A DNA stretch of 64,000 nt from Methanolinea sp. (GTDB lineage Archaea > Halobacteriota > Methanomicrobia > Methanomicrobiales > Methanospirillaceae), in contig JASEES010000001.1 of assembly GCA_030019395.1 (NCBI GenBank), forward strand, positions 144,434-208,433, given 5' to 3'. This document shows, piece by piece, positions 1-10,891 of this stretch. Numbering within the stretch: the stretch's first letter is position 1; each line of letters opens with the position of its first letter. The notes beneath the pieces are model-generated. The model did not search any database, was not told the origin of the DNA, and saw nothing but the letters and a program-made list of their open reading frames with translations. The position numbers were made by a program, and so were the translations under genes.

Positions 1-1
1 C

Positions 2-82
2 TACAATTACGTTCCCCCGTCAGCAGAAGAGAAGTATCGTGAAGCAATCTACAGGAAGTATGAGGAGAAGGTGAAACCATGA
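2..82 (+). CDS. C-terminal end of an unidentified protein, truncated by the window edge
   Basis: Open frame YNYVPPSAEEKYREAIYRKYEEKVKP* whose TGA overlaps the ATG of the next gene (ATGA). Confidence 0.5.
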   Translation, partial: YNYVPPSAEEKYREAIYRKYEEKVKP

Positions 83-318
83 AAATCGAGATCCTTGGGA
101 CCGGATGCATGAAATGCAGAAGGCTGACAAAGAATGTTGAACAGGCTGTCGCGGAGCTGGGCGTCAGCGCGGATATCCAGAAAGTGGAAGACATCACCGC
201 GATCATGGACAGGGGGGTCATGCTCACCCCGGCGCTGATAGTCGACGGTGAACTGAAAGTCTCCGGCCGCGTCGCAGACGTCGCCGAGATCAAACGGATC
301 CTTACCGGAGGTGCCTGA
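79..318 (+). CDS. Small thioredoxin/glutaredoxin-fold redox protein (MTH895-like)
   Basis: MKIEILGTGCMKCRRLTKNVEQAV...TPALIVDGELKVSGRV; CxxC and cis-Pro motif. Confidence 0.85.
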   Translation: MKIEILGTGCMKCRRLTKNVEQAVAELGVSADIQKVEDITAIMDRGVMLTPALIVDGELKVSGRVADVAEIKRILTGGA

Positions 319-319
319 A

Positions 320-784
320 ATGGCAGAAATTCCTTCATGTACATGTGGACAGAATGAAAAGAAGCGGATCATCTTTCCCTGTGCGGGACAGGCAAATACC
401 GGCCAGATCACGAACCTCGCAGCGATCCAGCTGACCGAGGAAGGATACGGGAGTATCGCCTGCGCATCATTGCTTGCGATCGGGTCCGAGGGGCTGGTGA
501 CCAGTGCAAGGAATGTCGACGAGGTCGTGGTCCTCGACGGATGCCCGATGGAGTGTGCACGAAAGATCGCAGAAGCCCAGGGAGTTCCCATCAGTCAGCA
601 CCTTGTCATGACAGGACTGGGGATCACCAAGGGACCCTCGAGGTCATATACTGCTGACGACATCGAGAAGGTCGTCTCGGCATGCTGGGCAGGAGAGGGT
701 AAGGGTAAGGATACAAGGACAGGGTCAAAAAAAGGCGCAGGTCCGGGCACCGGCTGTGGGTGCGGATGCGGCGGAACGTGTTGA
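320..784 (+). CDS. DGC-domain (putative zinc-binding) protein with Cys/Gly-rich C-terminal tail
   Basis: MAEIPSCTCGQNEKKRIIFPCAGQANTGQITNLAA...VVLDGCPMECARK; tail GCGCGCGGTC. Start taken at the internal ATG. Confidence 0.75.
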   Translation: MAEIPSCTCGQNEKKRIIFPCAGQANTGQITNLAAIQLTEEGYGSIACASLLAIGSEGLVTSARNVDEVVVLDGCPMECARKIAEAQGVPISQHLVMTGLGITKGPSRSYTADDIEKVVSACWAGEGKGKDTRTGSKKGAGPGTGCGCGCGGTC

Positions 785-1002
785 AAAAAGAGGAGCATGG
801 TCATGCGCACCAGGAAAACGGAAAATTGTTCCGGCAACAGGTTTGGGACGAGCAGCCCCCGCGAATGTCCGGATGCCGACCTGTGCTCTGTGCACTCATG
901 CGAATACTCATCCACAGCCCAGTACCCTTTGGGACAAGTCCTTTCCGGTAAAGGAGCCCGATATCCACTGACCCGCAAAAACCCCCTTACCCCGGAGGCA
1001 TC

Positions 1003-2078
<1,076 letters not shown>

Positions 2079-2082
<4 letters not shown>

Positions 2083-2942
2083 AAATGGATTCAATGCTTG
2101 TACCACTTGAGATCCACGGCGCGGGAGAGGTGATGGTCCCTGCCGTGGAGGAGATCGCCCGCCTCGGCGTGAAGCGGGTGGAGCTGCTGTATGTGATGAA
2201 CATCCGCGAGACAGCGGGTGATCCGGGATTATATGCACACGACCGGCAGGTGATGAACGACTGGAAAAACAGGATCGAAGCCTGCGGTGTTCGGGACGTG
2301 AAGGCAGAAGTCGTCACGGGAATTCCCTGGATCGAGATCCTGGAGCGATCAGAAGCTCTCCATCCGTCCCTCATCGTGATGGGCTCGCATGGCAGGTCAC
2401 TGATCCCCCGCATGTTCCTCGGGAGCCAGACCGAGAACGTGCTCCACCATGCACGGGTCCCCCTTCTTGTTCTCCGGGTCTCGATCATGAAGGAAGGGGA
2501 TCGGGATACCTGCACGCTGAACACAGGAATCTTTCGCCGGGTCCTCTACCTCACCGATTTTTCGGCCGAGGCGGAGCGTTGCATCCCGTTTATCGAGTGG
2601 ATGGCCGGAGCAAAACCCGACCGACTGGTCATCATGCACGTCCAGGACACACGGCGGCTCTGGACTGCATCGCAGGATCAAATCTCGGAATTCAACCAAA
2701 AAGACGCGAAAAGGCTCGCTGACCTGAAGGCCAGGTTTGAGAACATGGCTGTTCCGCAGGTCGTGACCGAGCTAGTGACCGGGAATGCCATCGATGAAAT
2801 CCTGGCAGTCGAGGAAACGTTCCATCCCACCATGATCGTGATGGGAGCGAAAGGTCGGACCGGCACGGTAAGTTCTCTCCTCGGAGGTGTGGCGGAAGCA
2901 ATCGTGCACAGGGCAAAGGCGCACGTGCTGGTGGTGAGATAG
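2079..2942 (+). CDS. Tandem UspA-domain universal stress protein
   Basis: Two Usp repeats with [10 protein letters not shown] and [36 protein letters not shown]. Confidence 0.92.
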
Positions 2943-3030
2943 CACGGAGGATGGTGTTTTTCCCCCCGGATTACCCAACCATAGCGCATCTTCTCGGGAA
3001 AGCGATGTTGCCGGACCTGGCGACGAGAAG

Positions 3031-3891
3031 ATGTCGGCGACGATGGCAACCATCGAGAGGTGGCTTGGGAACCCGGTCACCCGGTTCCTCCTCCAGTGGC
3101 TGTCTTCAGATTGCTCACGGTGCGGGAACCGGCTCGAAGTGGCCCTGTTCCGGTTCACCCATGGTGGATCTGCACCCTGCATCTTCTGCCGGCTGGCATC
3201 CTGGCTTGTCGGTATTACCCTCCGGAGGAGCGGGAAGGCCTTCGGAGTGCGTGAGGATCTGATGAAGGAAGGCCTCCTTGACCCATACCTTAGGCGGGGC
3301 CTCACCACAGTCATCCGGAGTATTGCCCGCCATGGGATCACCCGCCCGCAGCGGATAAACGCGCCATTCCTCGTGGTCTGGGACGTGACACACCGGTGCA
3401 ACCTCCGCTGTATCCATTGTTACCAGGACGCCTGTCAGGCACTTCCTGATGAGCTCGACACAGGGGAAGCCAAAGGGGTCATCGACCAGCTCGCACGGGC
3501 AGGAGTGGTCGCAATCGCATTCTCGGGCGGTGAACCTCTCATGCGCCCCGATATCCGGGAGCTGATCCGATACGCGAAAGAAAAGGGCTTTTTCGTCTCG
3601 CTTGCCAGCAACGGCACCCTGATCCGTGATGCTTTGGCACAGGACCTTGCGTCCGATGGTCTTGACTACATCGAGATCTCCCTTGACGGTGCGGATGCTG
3701 CCCACCATGACCTCTTCAGGGGAATTCCCGGCGCTTTCGACCGGACGGTCACGGGTATCAGGGCCTGTGTCAGCGCCGGCCTCGACACAGGGGTTGCAAC
3801 GACCGTAACGCGCGAGACTGTTGACCATCTACCTGCCATCCACCAGCTCGCTGCCATACTGGGAGCAAGCATGCCTTTGGATTGTTCATGA
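3031..3891 (+). pseudogene. Radical SAM protein, truncated after the core
   Basis: CNLRCIHCYQDAC cluster motif, SGGEPLMRPDI, SLASNGTLI; ends abruptly at ILGASMPLDCS* with no SPASM/C-terminal region, about 100 bp before the next gene. Confidence 0.7.
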
Positions 3892-3996
3892 AGCAGCATA
3901 AGGGCGGGGACGAGGGCTCTTGTGCATCGATGTGATTTGTGACCACGAGGAGAGCAATCATAATGACGAGTGGCGGGAGAAGACCCGGGTGATGTG

Positions 3997-5031
3997 ATGA
4001 GAGCCAACGGTGTCCTTTTACGGTACGCAGTGTTTATGCGTGAACACTTTGCCATCGTCATCATCTCAACTCTTCTCCTCGCGATCGCAGTCGGCCTGGT
4101 CTCATCGGCACCGGGCCGGTTTCTCCAGCAGTACAGTGTGATTCTCATCGTGATCATGATTGGAGCGATGGGCTTTTCCATCACATACGAGAGTCTCAGC
4201 GCCTCTCTCAAGGAATGGTGTGCACGCTGTCTCTCGCTCGGCCTGGTACTGAATTTCCTCTTTGCACCGTTCCTGTGCTGGCTCCTTGCACTCCTGCTGC
4301 TCCAGGGATACCCCGATTTTGCCGTGGGCCTTGTTCTTATCGGAGCAGTTCCCTGTGCCGGGATGGCCATGGTCTGGACAGGGCTTCTGAAAGGTGACCT
4401 TCCGCTCGCGACGGTCATTAATGCCGTGACGATGGTGCTTGCACCGTTCCTCATACCGGTTATCATGCTCCTGTTTGCCGGGAGGTTCGTGGTCATTGAT
4501 ACGGCTGCCATGTTCGTTCAAGTATTCCTCACCGTCCTCCTCCCCCTCCTCATCGGCATATCCCTGCGGGAGATCCTTGAATGGCGATCCTGTATACTGA
4601 AAGGCAGGGGTGACGCCCAGAGGCCGCAGGCTGTCCGGGAGAAAGAACTAACCGTTCAGCATATACTCCCCGTCATGTCTGCCATCTCTGCGACGATGGC
4701 AGTCCTGCTCATGTTCATGGCCATTAACACAAGCATCCCGGTCATCGTAAAGAATCTTTCCGCCATCATCCCGCTCATCGCATCAACTATCCTCATATTT
4801 CCCGTCTTGTTCATCGTGGCCTACTTCATAAGCGAGCGGCTCTTTCCCCATGCCCAGAACATCGCCCTCACCTACTCAGCCGGCATGAAGAACCTCCCCA
4901 TAGCCATTGGGATTGCAACGGTCAGCTTCGGGGGACTCGCGATGTTGCCGGTGGCAGTGGGTTTTGCCTTCCAGATGCTGACCGCGGTAGGGTTTTACCA
5001 GGTCTACAGGAAATTAACGTCGGCCGCCTGA
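3997..5031 (+). CDS. ACR3/BASS-family permease (second arsenic-resistance-like transporter)
   Basis: Polytopic protein with GLVLIGAVPCAGMAMVWTGLLKGDLPLATVINAVTM and ALTYSAGMKNLPIAIGIA. Confidence 0.8.
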   Translation: MRANGVLLRYAVFMREHFAIVIISTLLLAIAVGLVSSAPGRFLQQYSVILIVIMIGAMGFSITYESLSASLKEWCARCLSLGLVLNFLFAPFLCWLLALLLLQGYPDFAVGLVLIGAVPCAGMAMVWTGLLKGDLPLATVINAVTMVLAPFLIPVIMLLFAGRFVVIDTAAMFVQVFLTVLLPLLIGISLREILEWRSCILKGRGDAQRPQAVREKELTVQHILPVMSAISATMAVLLMFMAINTSIPVIVKNLSAIIPLIASTILIFPVLFIVAYFISERLFPHAQNIALTYSAGMKNLPIAIGIATVSFGGLAMLPVAVGFAFQMLTAVGFYQVYRKLTSAA

Positions 5032-5067
5032 CAAGTGAACAGAGCATCGTGATGGGATGCACCTCGC

Positions 5068-6402
5068 TCATTTTTTCCTGCAAAGGAGCATCAATGCACC
5101 CATCAGGGCAAGGATGCCAATGCATGAGGAGAATCCCGGTGCGGCTGCACGCATGTCTTCACCGGAATCTGGAATCTCCTGTGCGAGGACGAGATCTCCA
5201 TGGAACGAGGGAAAGTGCGACTCGACCCAGATCATGCGGTCCCCGTCGATAGATACATCACACGCAATGCCGTCCAGGGATATTTTTTCCACAGCGCCGG
5301 TCTGCGGGTCACAGAGGACGATGCTCGATCGGGGCGAATTCTCCGTGTAAACCCATCCAATCCGTTTTCCATCGGTAAACGGCGAGGAAATGTCAGGACT
5401 CCTTTCGGTTCCTGCCGGCGGCTGCGATGAACCTAAAAGGGTTCCACTCACGGGATCGATGCGCTCCGTTTTACCTGTGGAAATCACGTAAAGAAAGAGT
5501 TCTTTGAGAGATCCCTTATCCTGGCCTTCGAAGGTGATACGCCGTGTCGTATAAACCAGGTAATCTCCCTTCATCGCATAATCACTGACACCGGTATTGG
5601 ACACATTTCCCGCGTTGTTGCGGAACACTTCCGTATTTATGTTGTCAGTAAGAGAATACAGGAAAAGACCATTCCTGCCAAGGTATGCAATCCTGTCACC
5701 ATTGAAGAGGACAGCGGCAGGGTTGACGATGGGAAGCGTGCACACCTCTTTTCTCTCCCCGGTGTCAATATCATAGAGGACGATACGAGTGTCCAATCCT
5801 TCACTCACGTCATTTTGCCAGATGATCTTCCCCCTGTCAATCCTTGGCCACCAGGCGTTACCTGTGTCATCGATGATCCCGGCAGATCCGTTGCGAATCG
5901 AACAGAGGAATACCCGGTTCTGTGCGATTCCTGTCGTGCCAGGTCCGAAATCGACCCGGGGGGTTTCAAACCATGTTGCATACTCCCCCGATATCTCCGG
6001 TCCCGTGATCGTCATGTTTACCGATGGCAACCCGACGGTCTTTTTCTCACCGGTGGAAATGCGATAGAGGTAGATTCGGTTTTGGGAATCGTCGGGTCCT
6101 TCCACCCTTCCGGTGAAGAGGACAAAGTCTCCGGAAATTTTTCCACCGAGGGCGTTCGTTGAATTATCAGAAATTGTTTTCGTCACCCATCCGGCATCTG
6201 CTGGTACGGAGACCATACCCAGTATTAGCGCGACGAGCACTGCCATGGTGCAAAACACCGTAAATGACCATCCATGCACAGACTGATGCCTCCCATTTTG
6301 ATTGATAATTTGATTGCCATGAAACCACATCAAAGAGATCCCAGCCCTCCGATGTTGGGCCCGGATACTCTCCATTGAAACCTGCATTGTGTAATTTGCC
6401 AC
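5068..6402 (-). CDS. Secreted beta-propeller (TolB/WD40-like) surface protein with PGF-CTERM-like tail
   Basis: Repeated ISGDFVLFTGR/YLYRISTGEKK-type blades; C-terminus PGFSSCIGILALMGALMLLCRKK. Confidence 0.75.
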   Translation of the reverse strand: MANYTMQVSMESIRAQHRRAGISLMWFHGNQIINQNGRHQSVHGWSFTVFCTMAVLVALILGMVSVPADAGWVTKTISDNSTNALGGKISGDFVLFTGRVEGPDDSQNRIYLYRISTGEKKTVGLPSVNMTITGPEISGEYATWFETPRVDFGPGTTGIAQNRVFLCSIRNGSAGIIDDTGNAWWPRIDRGKIIWQNDVSEGLDTRIVLYDIDTGERKEVCTLPIVNPAAVLFNGDRIAYLGRNGLFLYSLTDNINTEVFRNNAGNVSNTGVSDYAMKGDYLVYTTRRITFEGQDKGSLKELFLYVISTGKTERIDPVSGTLLGSSQPPAGTERSPDISSPFTDGKRIGWVYTENSPRSSIVLCDPQTGAVEKISLDGIACDVSIDGDRMIWVESHFPSFHGDLVLAQEIPDSGEDMRAAAPGFSSCIGILALMGALMLLCRKK

Positions 6403-6457
6403 GGAGAACCGGCGCTGTGCCCCTCGAAATCGTCTTGGTAAGATTTTTCGTCTTCTA

Positions 6458-6470
6458 ACAACGACGTTGT
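6458..6470. promoter_or_regulatory. Inverted repeat ACAACG-A-CGTTGT upstream of the MFS gene
   Basis: Perfect 6-bp arms, 1-nt centre, 18 bp before the MFS start. Confidence 0.45.
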
Positions 6471-6488
6471 GAATACTGACTGATCACC

Positions 6489-7922
6489 ATGTGGCAGCTG
6501 GTCGGGAAACCTCCCCTACGTCGTCACACAGGTCAGGGGGAAAACCGTGCCGACCGGCAGGCAGTCCTCCTGATTGCCATACTCACCTCGTTTCTCACGC
6601 CGTTCATGATCTCCTCGGTCAATATTGCCATTCCTGCGATCGGGTCAGAGTTTGGAGCAGATGCCGTCCTCCTCGGCTGGATACCGACATCCTACATCCT
6701 CGCATCAGCGATCTTTCTCATCCCTGTGGGACGGCTGGCTGATATCCATGGCATGCGGCGGGTCTTCTTTCCGGGAATTGTTATTTTCACCGTGGCGACC
6801 GTCTTCTGTGCGTTTTCCGTCTCAACTCCGATGCTCATCGGCCTTCGGGTGATCCAGGGGATCGGAAATGCCATGGTCTTTTCGACTGCAGTTGCGGCAC
6901 TCACGGCGGTCTATCCCCCGGGAAAGAGGGGAATGGTGCTCGGGCTCAGCGTTGCAGCCTCCTACATCGGGCTTTCCCTCGGGCCGGTGCTTGGGGGTGT
7001 ACTGACCCTGAACCTCGGGTGGCGGAGCATTTTTCTCGCTGCGGTCCCCCTGGCAGTCATCATTATCATGCTGCTCGTCAGGAACGGCCATGAATGGACC
7101 GGGACGTGCCAGGAAAAATTCGATCTCGCGGGTTCGGTCCTCTACGGTCTCATGCTCCTCTGCCTCATGTACGGGCTCTCCCTGCTTCCCGGGACAGAAG
7201 GATGGGCTCTCGTCCTTTTCAGCATGCCCCTTTTCGCAGCTCTTATTTTCTGGGAACTTCGCACGGATAGCCCGGTCATCGAGATCGACATCTTCCTGAA
7301 AAACCGTGTTTTTTCTTTCTCGAGCATCGCGACCATGATCAATTACTGTGCCACGTTTGCGATCAGTTTCCTCCTCGCCCTCTATCTCCAGTTCAACAGG
7401 GGGTTCGATCCCCAGACTGCGGGTTTTATCCTCGCAGCCCAGCCGGTCGTGCAGGCGATCTTCTCTCCGGCAGCCGGCCGGCTCTCTGACCGCGTCGAAC
7501 CCGGAGTTATTGCATCGGCCGGGATGGGTGCAACCGCACTCGGGCTTGCGATGCTTGCCTTCCTTACGGAGGAGACGCCCCTCTTCTTCCTCGTTGCAGC
7601 TCTCGTCATCCTCGGCCTCGGTTTTGCCCTCTTCTCCTCGCCAAACACCAATGCCATCATGAGTTCCGTCGGCAGGGAGTTCCTGGGTGTCGCCTCCGCC
7701 ACTGTTGCGACAGCCCGCCAGGTCGGCATGATGCTTTCCCTTGGTATAACCATGGTCATTTTCTCGCTGATCATCGGGCGTGTCCAGATTACCCCGGACG
7801 TGCATACCCCCCTCCTGGCAAGCATACGCATCGCGTTTACCCTGTTTGCCATCCTCTGCACGGTCGGAATCTACTTCTCTCTCTCACGGGGGAAGGTCAG
7901 GGAGAATGCTTTGGTCACGTGA
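6489..7922 (+). CDS. MFS efflux transporter, DHA2 (EmrB/QacA) type
   Basis: IAIPAIGSEFGADAVLLGWIPTSYILASAIFLIPVGRLADIHGMRRVF; 14-TM-like architecture. Confidence 0.92.
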   Translation: MWQLVGKPPLRRHTGQGENRADRQAVLLIAILTSFLTPFMISSVNIAIPAIGSEFGADAVLLGWIPTSYILASAIFLIPVGRLADIHGMRRVFFPGIVIFTVATVFCAFSVSTPMLIGLRVIQGIGNAMVFSTAVAALTAVYPPGKRGMVLGLSVAASYIGLSLGPVLGGVLTLNLGWRSIFLAAVPLAVIIIMLLVRNGHEWTGTCQEKFDLAGSVLYGLMLLCLMYGLSLLPGTEGWALVLFSMPLFAALIFWELRTDSPVIEIDIFLKNRVFSFSSIATMINYCATFAISFLLALYLQFNRGFDPQTAGFILAAQPVVQAIFSPAAGRLSDRVEPGVIASAGMGATALGLAMLAFLTEETPLFFLVAALVILGLGFALFSSPNTNAIMSSVGREFLGVASATVATARQVGMMLSLGITMVIFSLIIGRVQITPDVHTPLLASIRIAFTLFAILCTVGIYFSLSRGKVRENALVT

Positions 7923-8132
7923 TTCTGGCAGGGATGAACCGTTTGGTCTGAATTTGCGAGGGAGATTGAGGAAGGGCTACTGGTTTTCAGGCTCCCTCCA
8001 CCTTTGATGGTATCTCACTGCCCCGGGATGATACTTCAAAGGCGATTTGGTGATGAGGTTGGAAAAAAGAGGCAATTGGATTCTGATCCTCCCTACACAA
8101 AAGGGGAATAATGGATATGAATCCCACGTATT

Positions 8133-9542
8133 CTACCCGATCCGCACCAGCCTGTCGAGGAAGACCCCTGCCCAGAGGTACCCGATGAAACCGCCGATAA
8201 TATTCCCCACGACGATCCCGGAATAGACACCAAACTCGCCAAGCCCGAGCACCATGCCAAGGATGAATGCAAAGACGATATCGAAGGCAAGGGCCCGGAG
8301 AAGGCTGATGACGAGGGACGTAAAGCCATGCCCTGTTCCCTGGAAGACAGAGGAGGAGAACATTCCCAGGGGTATGAAGGGGTAAAAGAAGCACATGGTC
8401 TGGAAGAAGAGGATGAAGGCCGGGGAGAGGTGAGCGCTCCCGGGTGAATACGTGAAGAGTGCCGTGATCTGGGGGGAGAGCAGGTAGGTGAGGATACCGG
8501 TCACGAGACCGATGACAACCCCGATGCGTATCGAGTACCGGTGCACGATCCGGATCTTCTCATACTCCCTCGCCCCGTATGCTGCTCCTGAAACGGCAAT
8601 GACCGATGTTGCAATCCCTACCAGGGGGACGATTGCAAACATTACGATTCTCCAGCCAGAGGTATAGACAGCAACAGCATCGGTGCCGGCGATCGTGACG
8701 AGGATGAGGTTAATCGAAAGGGACATGACCGAGAGGAGGAGATACTCGAGGCTGGCCGGGATTCCCACACCGAGGATGGACCGGACAATCCGCATGTCAG
8801 GCGGGAAACCCCTGATTTTCAGGCTCACAAAGGTATCCTTTTTGACAAGGAACCAGTATGCAAGCACGACGAGAACCGAGGCTATCGAGATGACGGTTGC
8901 AATCGCTGCACCGGCTACCCCGAGTCCTGCCCCGTAGATGAGGATCGGGTCGAGGATGATGTTGAGAACCGACGAGACGGCCATTGCATACATCGTTCTC
9001 TTTGTGTCCCCTTCAGCCCGGAGAACGGCATAGGCCATCTGGACGACGAGGAAAAATACCGTCCCCAGGAAGACTATCTGCCCGTACTCCACTGCGATAT
9101 CGGTCACCGGCCCTGCACCGAGCAGTACCACGATGGGGCGGAGGAAGAGGACAAATACGATCATCAGGAACGCGGAAACGATGAAAGCGGTGAGGATGGC
9201 GTGGCTTGCTGCAGTATCCGCCCCTTCTTTGTCACGCGCCCCGATGCATCGGGCGACAACGGAGGTTGCCCCGGCACCTAACCCGTTGGAGAGAGCCATC
9301 AGGATCATGAAAAGCGGAGTGACAAAACCGACACCGGCAAGGGCATCGGAACTGATACCGGAGACCCAGATTGCGTCTGCAAGGTTGTATATCGCAATCA
9401 GGAGCATGGCAACGATCATCGGTCCGGCAAGTTTCCTGACGGCAACTTCCGGGTCCCCGCGGAGGATGCTGACTCCCTTCGTGAGCTGTTCGTCGAAGGC
9501 ACGATCAGGTGTTACCCCGCTTTTATCCGATGTATCAGTCAT
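8133..9542 (-). CDS. MATE family efflux protein
   Basis: LAGPMIVAMLLIAIYNLADAIWVSGISSDALAGVGFVTPLFMILMALSNGLGAGATSVVAR. Confidence 0.93.
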   Translation of the reverse strand: MTDTSDKSGVTPDRAFDEQLTKGVSILRGDPEVAVRKLAGPMIVAMLLIAIYNLADAIWVSGISSDALAGVGFVTPLFMILMALSNGLGAGATSVVARCIGARDKEGADTAASHAILTAFIVSAFLMIVFVLFLRPIVVLLGAGPVTDIAVEYGQIVFLGTVFFLVVQMAYAVLRAEGDTKRTMYAMAVSSVLNIILDPILIYGAGLGVAGAAIATVISIASVLVVLAYWFLVKKDTFVSLKIRGFPPDMRIVRSILGVGIPASLEYLLLSVMSLSINLILVTIAGTDAVAVYTSGWRIVMFAIVPLVGIATSVIAVSGAAYGAREYEKIRIVHRYSIRIGVVIGLVTGILTYLLSPQITALFTYSPGSAHLSPAFILFFQTMCFFYPFIPLGMFSSSVFQGTGHGFTSLVISLLRALAFDIVFAFILGMVLGLGEFGVYSGIVVGNIIGGFIGYLWAGVFLDRLVRIG

Positions 9543-9984
9543 CCCCGCAACTCTCTCCTATCAGGTGCATGCTCTGTCGCGCAAGGACCCCCAGAAGGTC
9601 CCGGACCATGTCACGTTCCTCCCTTGCAAGGACAGAAAGGAGTTCCCCCTCCCATTCTGCCTCGATGCCGAGGATCTCGGCGATTGTCTCCCTCCCCTTG
9701 TCCGTCAGGAACAGCCCCCAGGCACGTCTTTTCCCGGGTATTTTTTTCCGGGAGATGAAACCGCTCCGTTCCAGCCGCCGGACGGCACGGGCAACCGTTG
9801 CCTTGTCGAGGTAGAAGAACCGCGCAAGGGTCTCCTGCATCACGCCCTCTTTCCGGGACAGGTACATCAGGATGGGGAACTGCCCGGCGGCAAGGCCCCT
9901 TGGCACAAGGTGCCTGTTCAGGGCGATGGAGTGGTTCCGGTGAATAAGGGAGAAAAAGGCTCCCAGGGGAAGATCAGGATGCAT
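9535..9984 (-). CDS. MarR family transcriptional regulator
   Basis: Winged HTH: LAAGQFPILMYLSRKEGVMQETLARFFYLDKATVARAVRRLERSGFISRKKIPGKRRAWGLFLTDKG. Confidence 0.92.
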   Translation of the reverse strand: MHPDLPLGAFFSLIHRNHSIALNRHLVPRGLAAGQFPILMYLSRKEGVMQETLARFFYLDKATVARAVRRLERSGFISRKKIPGKRRAWGLFLTDKGRETIAEILGIEAEWEGELLSVLAREERDMVRDLLGVLARQSMHLIGESCGDD

Positions 9985-10028
9985 CGGGAATCAATAGCAG
10001 TAGATGTGAGCAGGGTTCCGGCATAAAA

Positions 10029-10042
10029 GTTGCGTATGCAAC
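10029..10042. promoter_or_regulatory. Inverted repeat GTTGC-GTAT-GCAAC upstream of marR
   Basis: 5-bp arms, about 45 bp upstream of the MarR start codon. Confidence 0.4.
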
Positions 10043-10136
10043 AATAAAAATTTTCAAAATTTCATTTCATCTGAACGAGGGAAAACGGAAGGCTTTATGC
10101 ATGCCGCTCTTGAAAAGGGGATTGGGGCTTTTTGTC

Positions 10137-10739
10137 TCAGGATACCTGCATGAAGATATCAGGAAACTCCTCTGACTTCTCGAGCGATCTCACCCGTGTT
10201 TTCAGGATCAGTGTGTGACCGATGCACCTGGTTGCAAGAAAACCGCAGTCAGCGTTGATCTGAATCGTTTCCATTCGCAAAGACCCACCCGGAAGGTCAC
10301 CGATGCACCTCTCGATGGATGGTGCCCCGTTGATGAATATCCTCTCTCCTGCATCGTTGAAGACTTCCAGGACGACACAGACAGAATGAGCCGTCTCGTC
10401 ACCCGTGTTTGCTATTGTTGCTGTCGTCTCCCGGCAGGTAAGACCGCAAACCGAGGGGGCACCGGAGTCCAGGGTGAATGCAACGGGGCGGGGGCCGGGA
10501 GTCGGAGTGACGGTTACCGGGATTGTCTCTCTGGTTTGAACAAGCGTCATCTCCGCCAACCGATCGCCTGCCGGTGTTGCTGCCGGAGTCCCGTTACCCG
10601 TGATGTCCCGTGTCGCACCCGGATCTGGTGTGACCCTTTCGCCCTCCTGAATCTGGTCACAGAACAAAAGACACATGCCAAGAAGGATGAATATCGCGAT
10701 AGCAAGGATCACTGCCAGTATTACATGGGTTTTTTTCAT
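10137..10739 (-). CDS. Membrane-anchored extracellular protein, unknown function
   Basis: N-terminal TM, TP-rich linker, Ig/CARDB-like C-terminal domain. Confidence 0.65.
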   Translation of the reverse strand: MKKTHVILAVILAIAIFILLGMCLLFCDQIQEGERVTPDPGATRDITGNGTPAATPAGDRLAEMTLVQTRETIPVTVTPTPGPRPVAFTLDSGAPSVCGLTCRETTATIANTGDETAHSVCVVLEVFNDAGERIFINGAPSIERCIGDLPGGSLRMETIQINADCGFLATRCIGHTLILKTRVRSLEKSEEFPDIFMQVS

Positions 10740-10891
10740 CCGGTCTGGTATATGACAAGAAAGGACAAGAACCCACCCATCGTACCCTGCAGGAGAGTAA
10801 TCCTATATGGGGAAACCAGATACAATAGGGAGTAGAGGAAAGTATCTCCCTGAAATGATTTTCTGGGTTATTTCAAAAGGAGCACGGGATA

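Noticed and set aside
5200-5430. Small plus-strand ORFs opposite the beta-propeller gene
   Set aside because: Short overlapping shadow frames without start-signal or motif support
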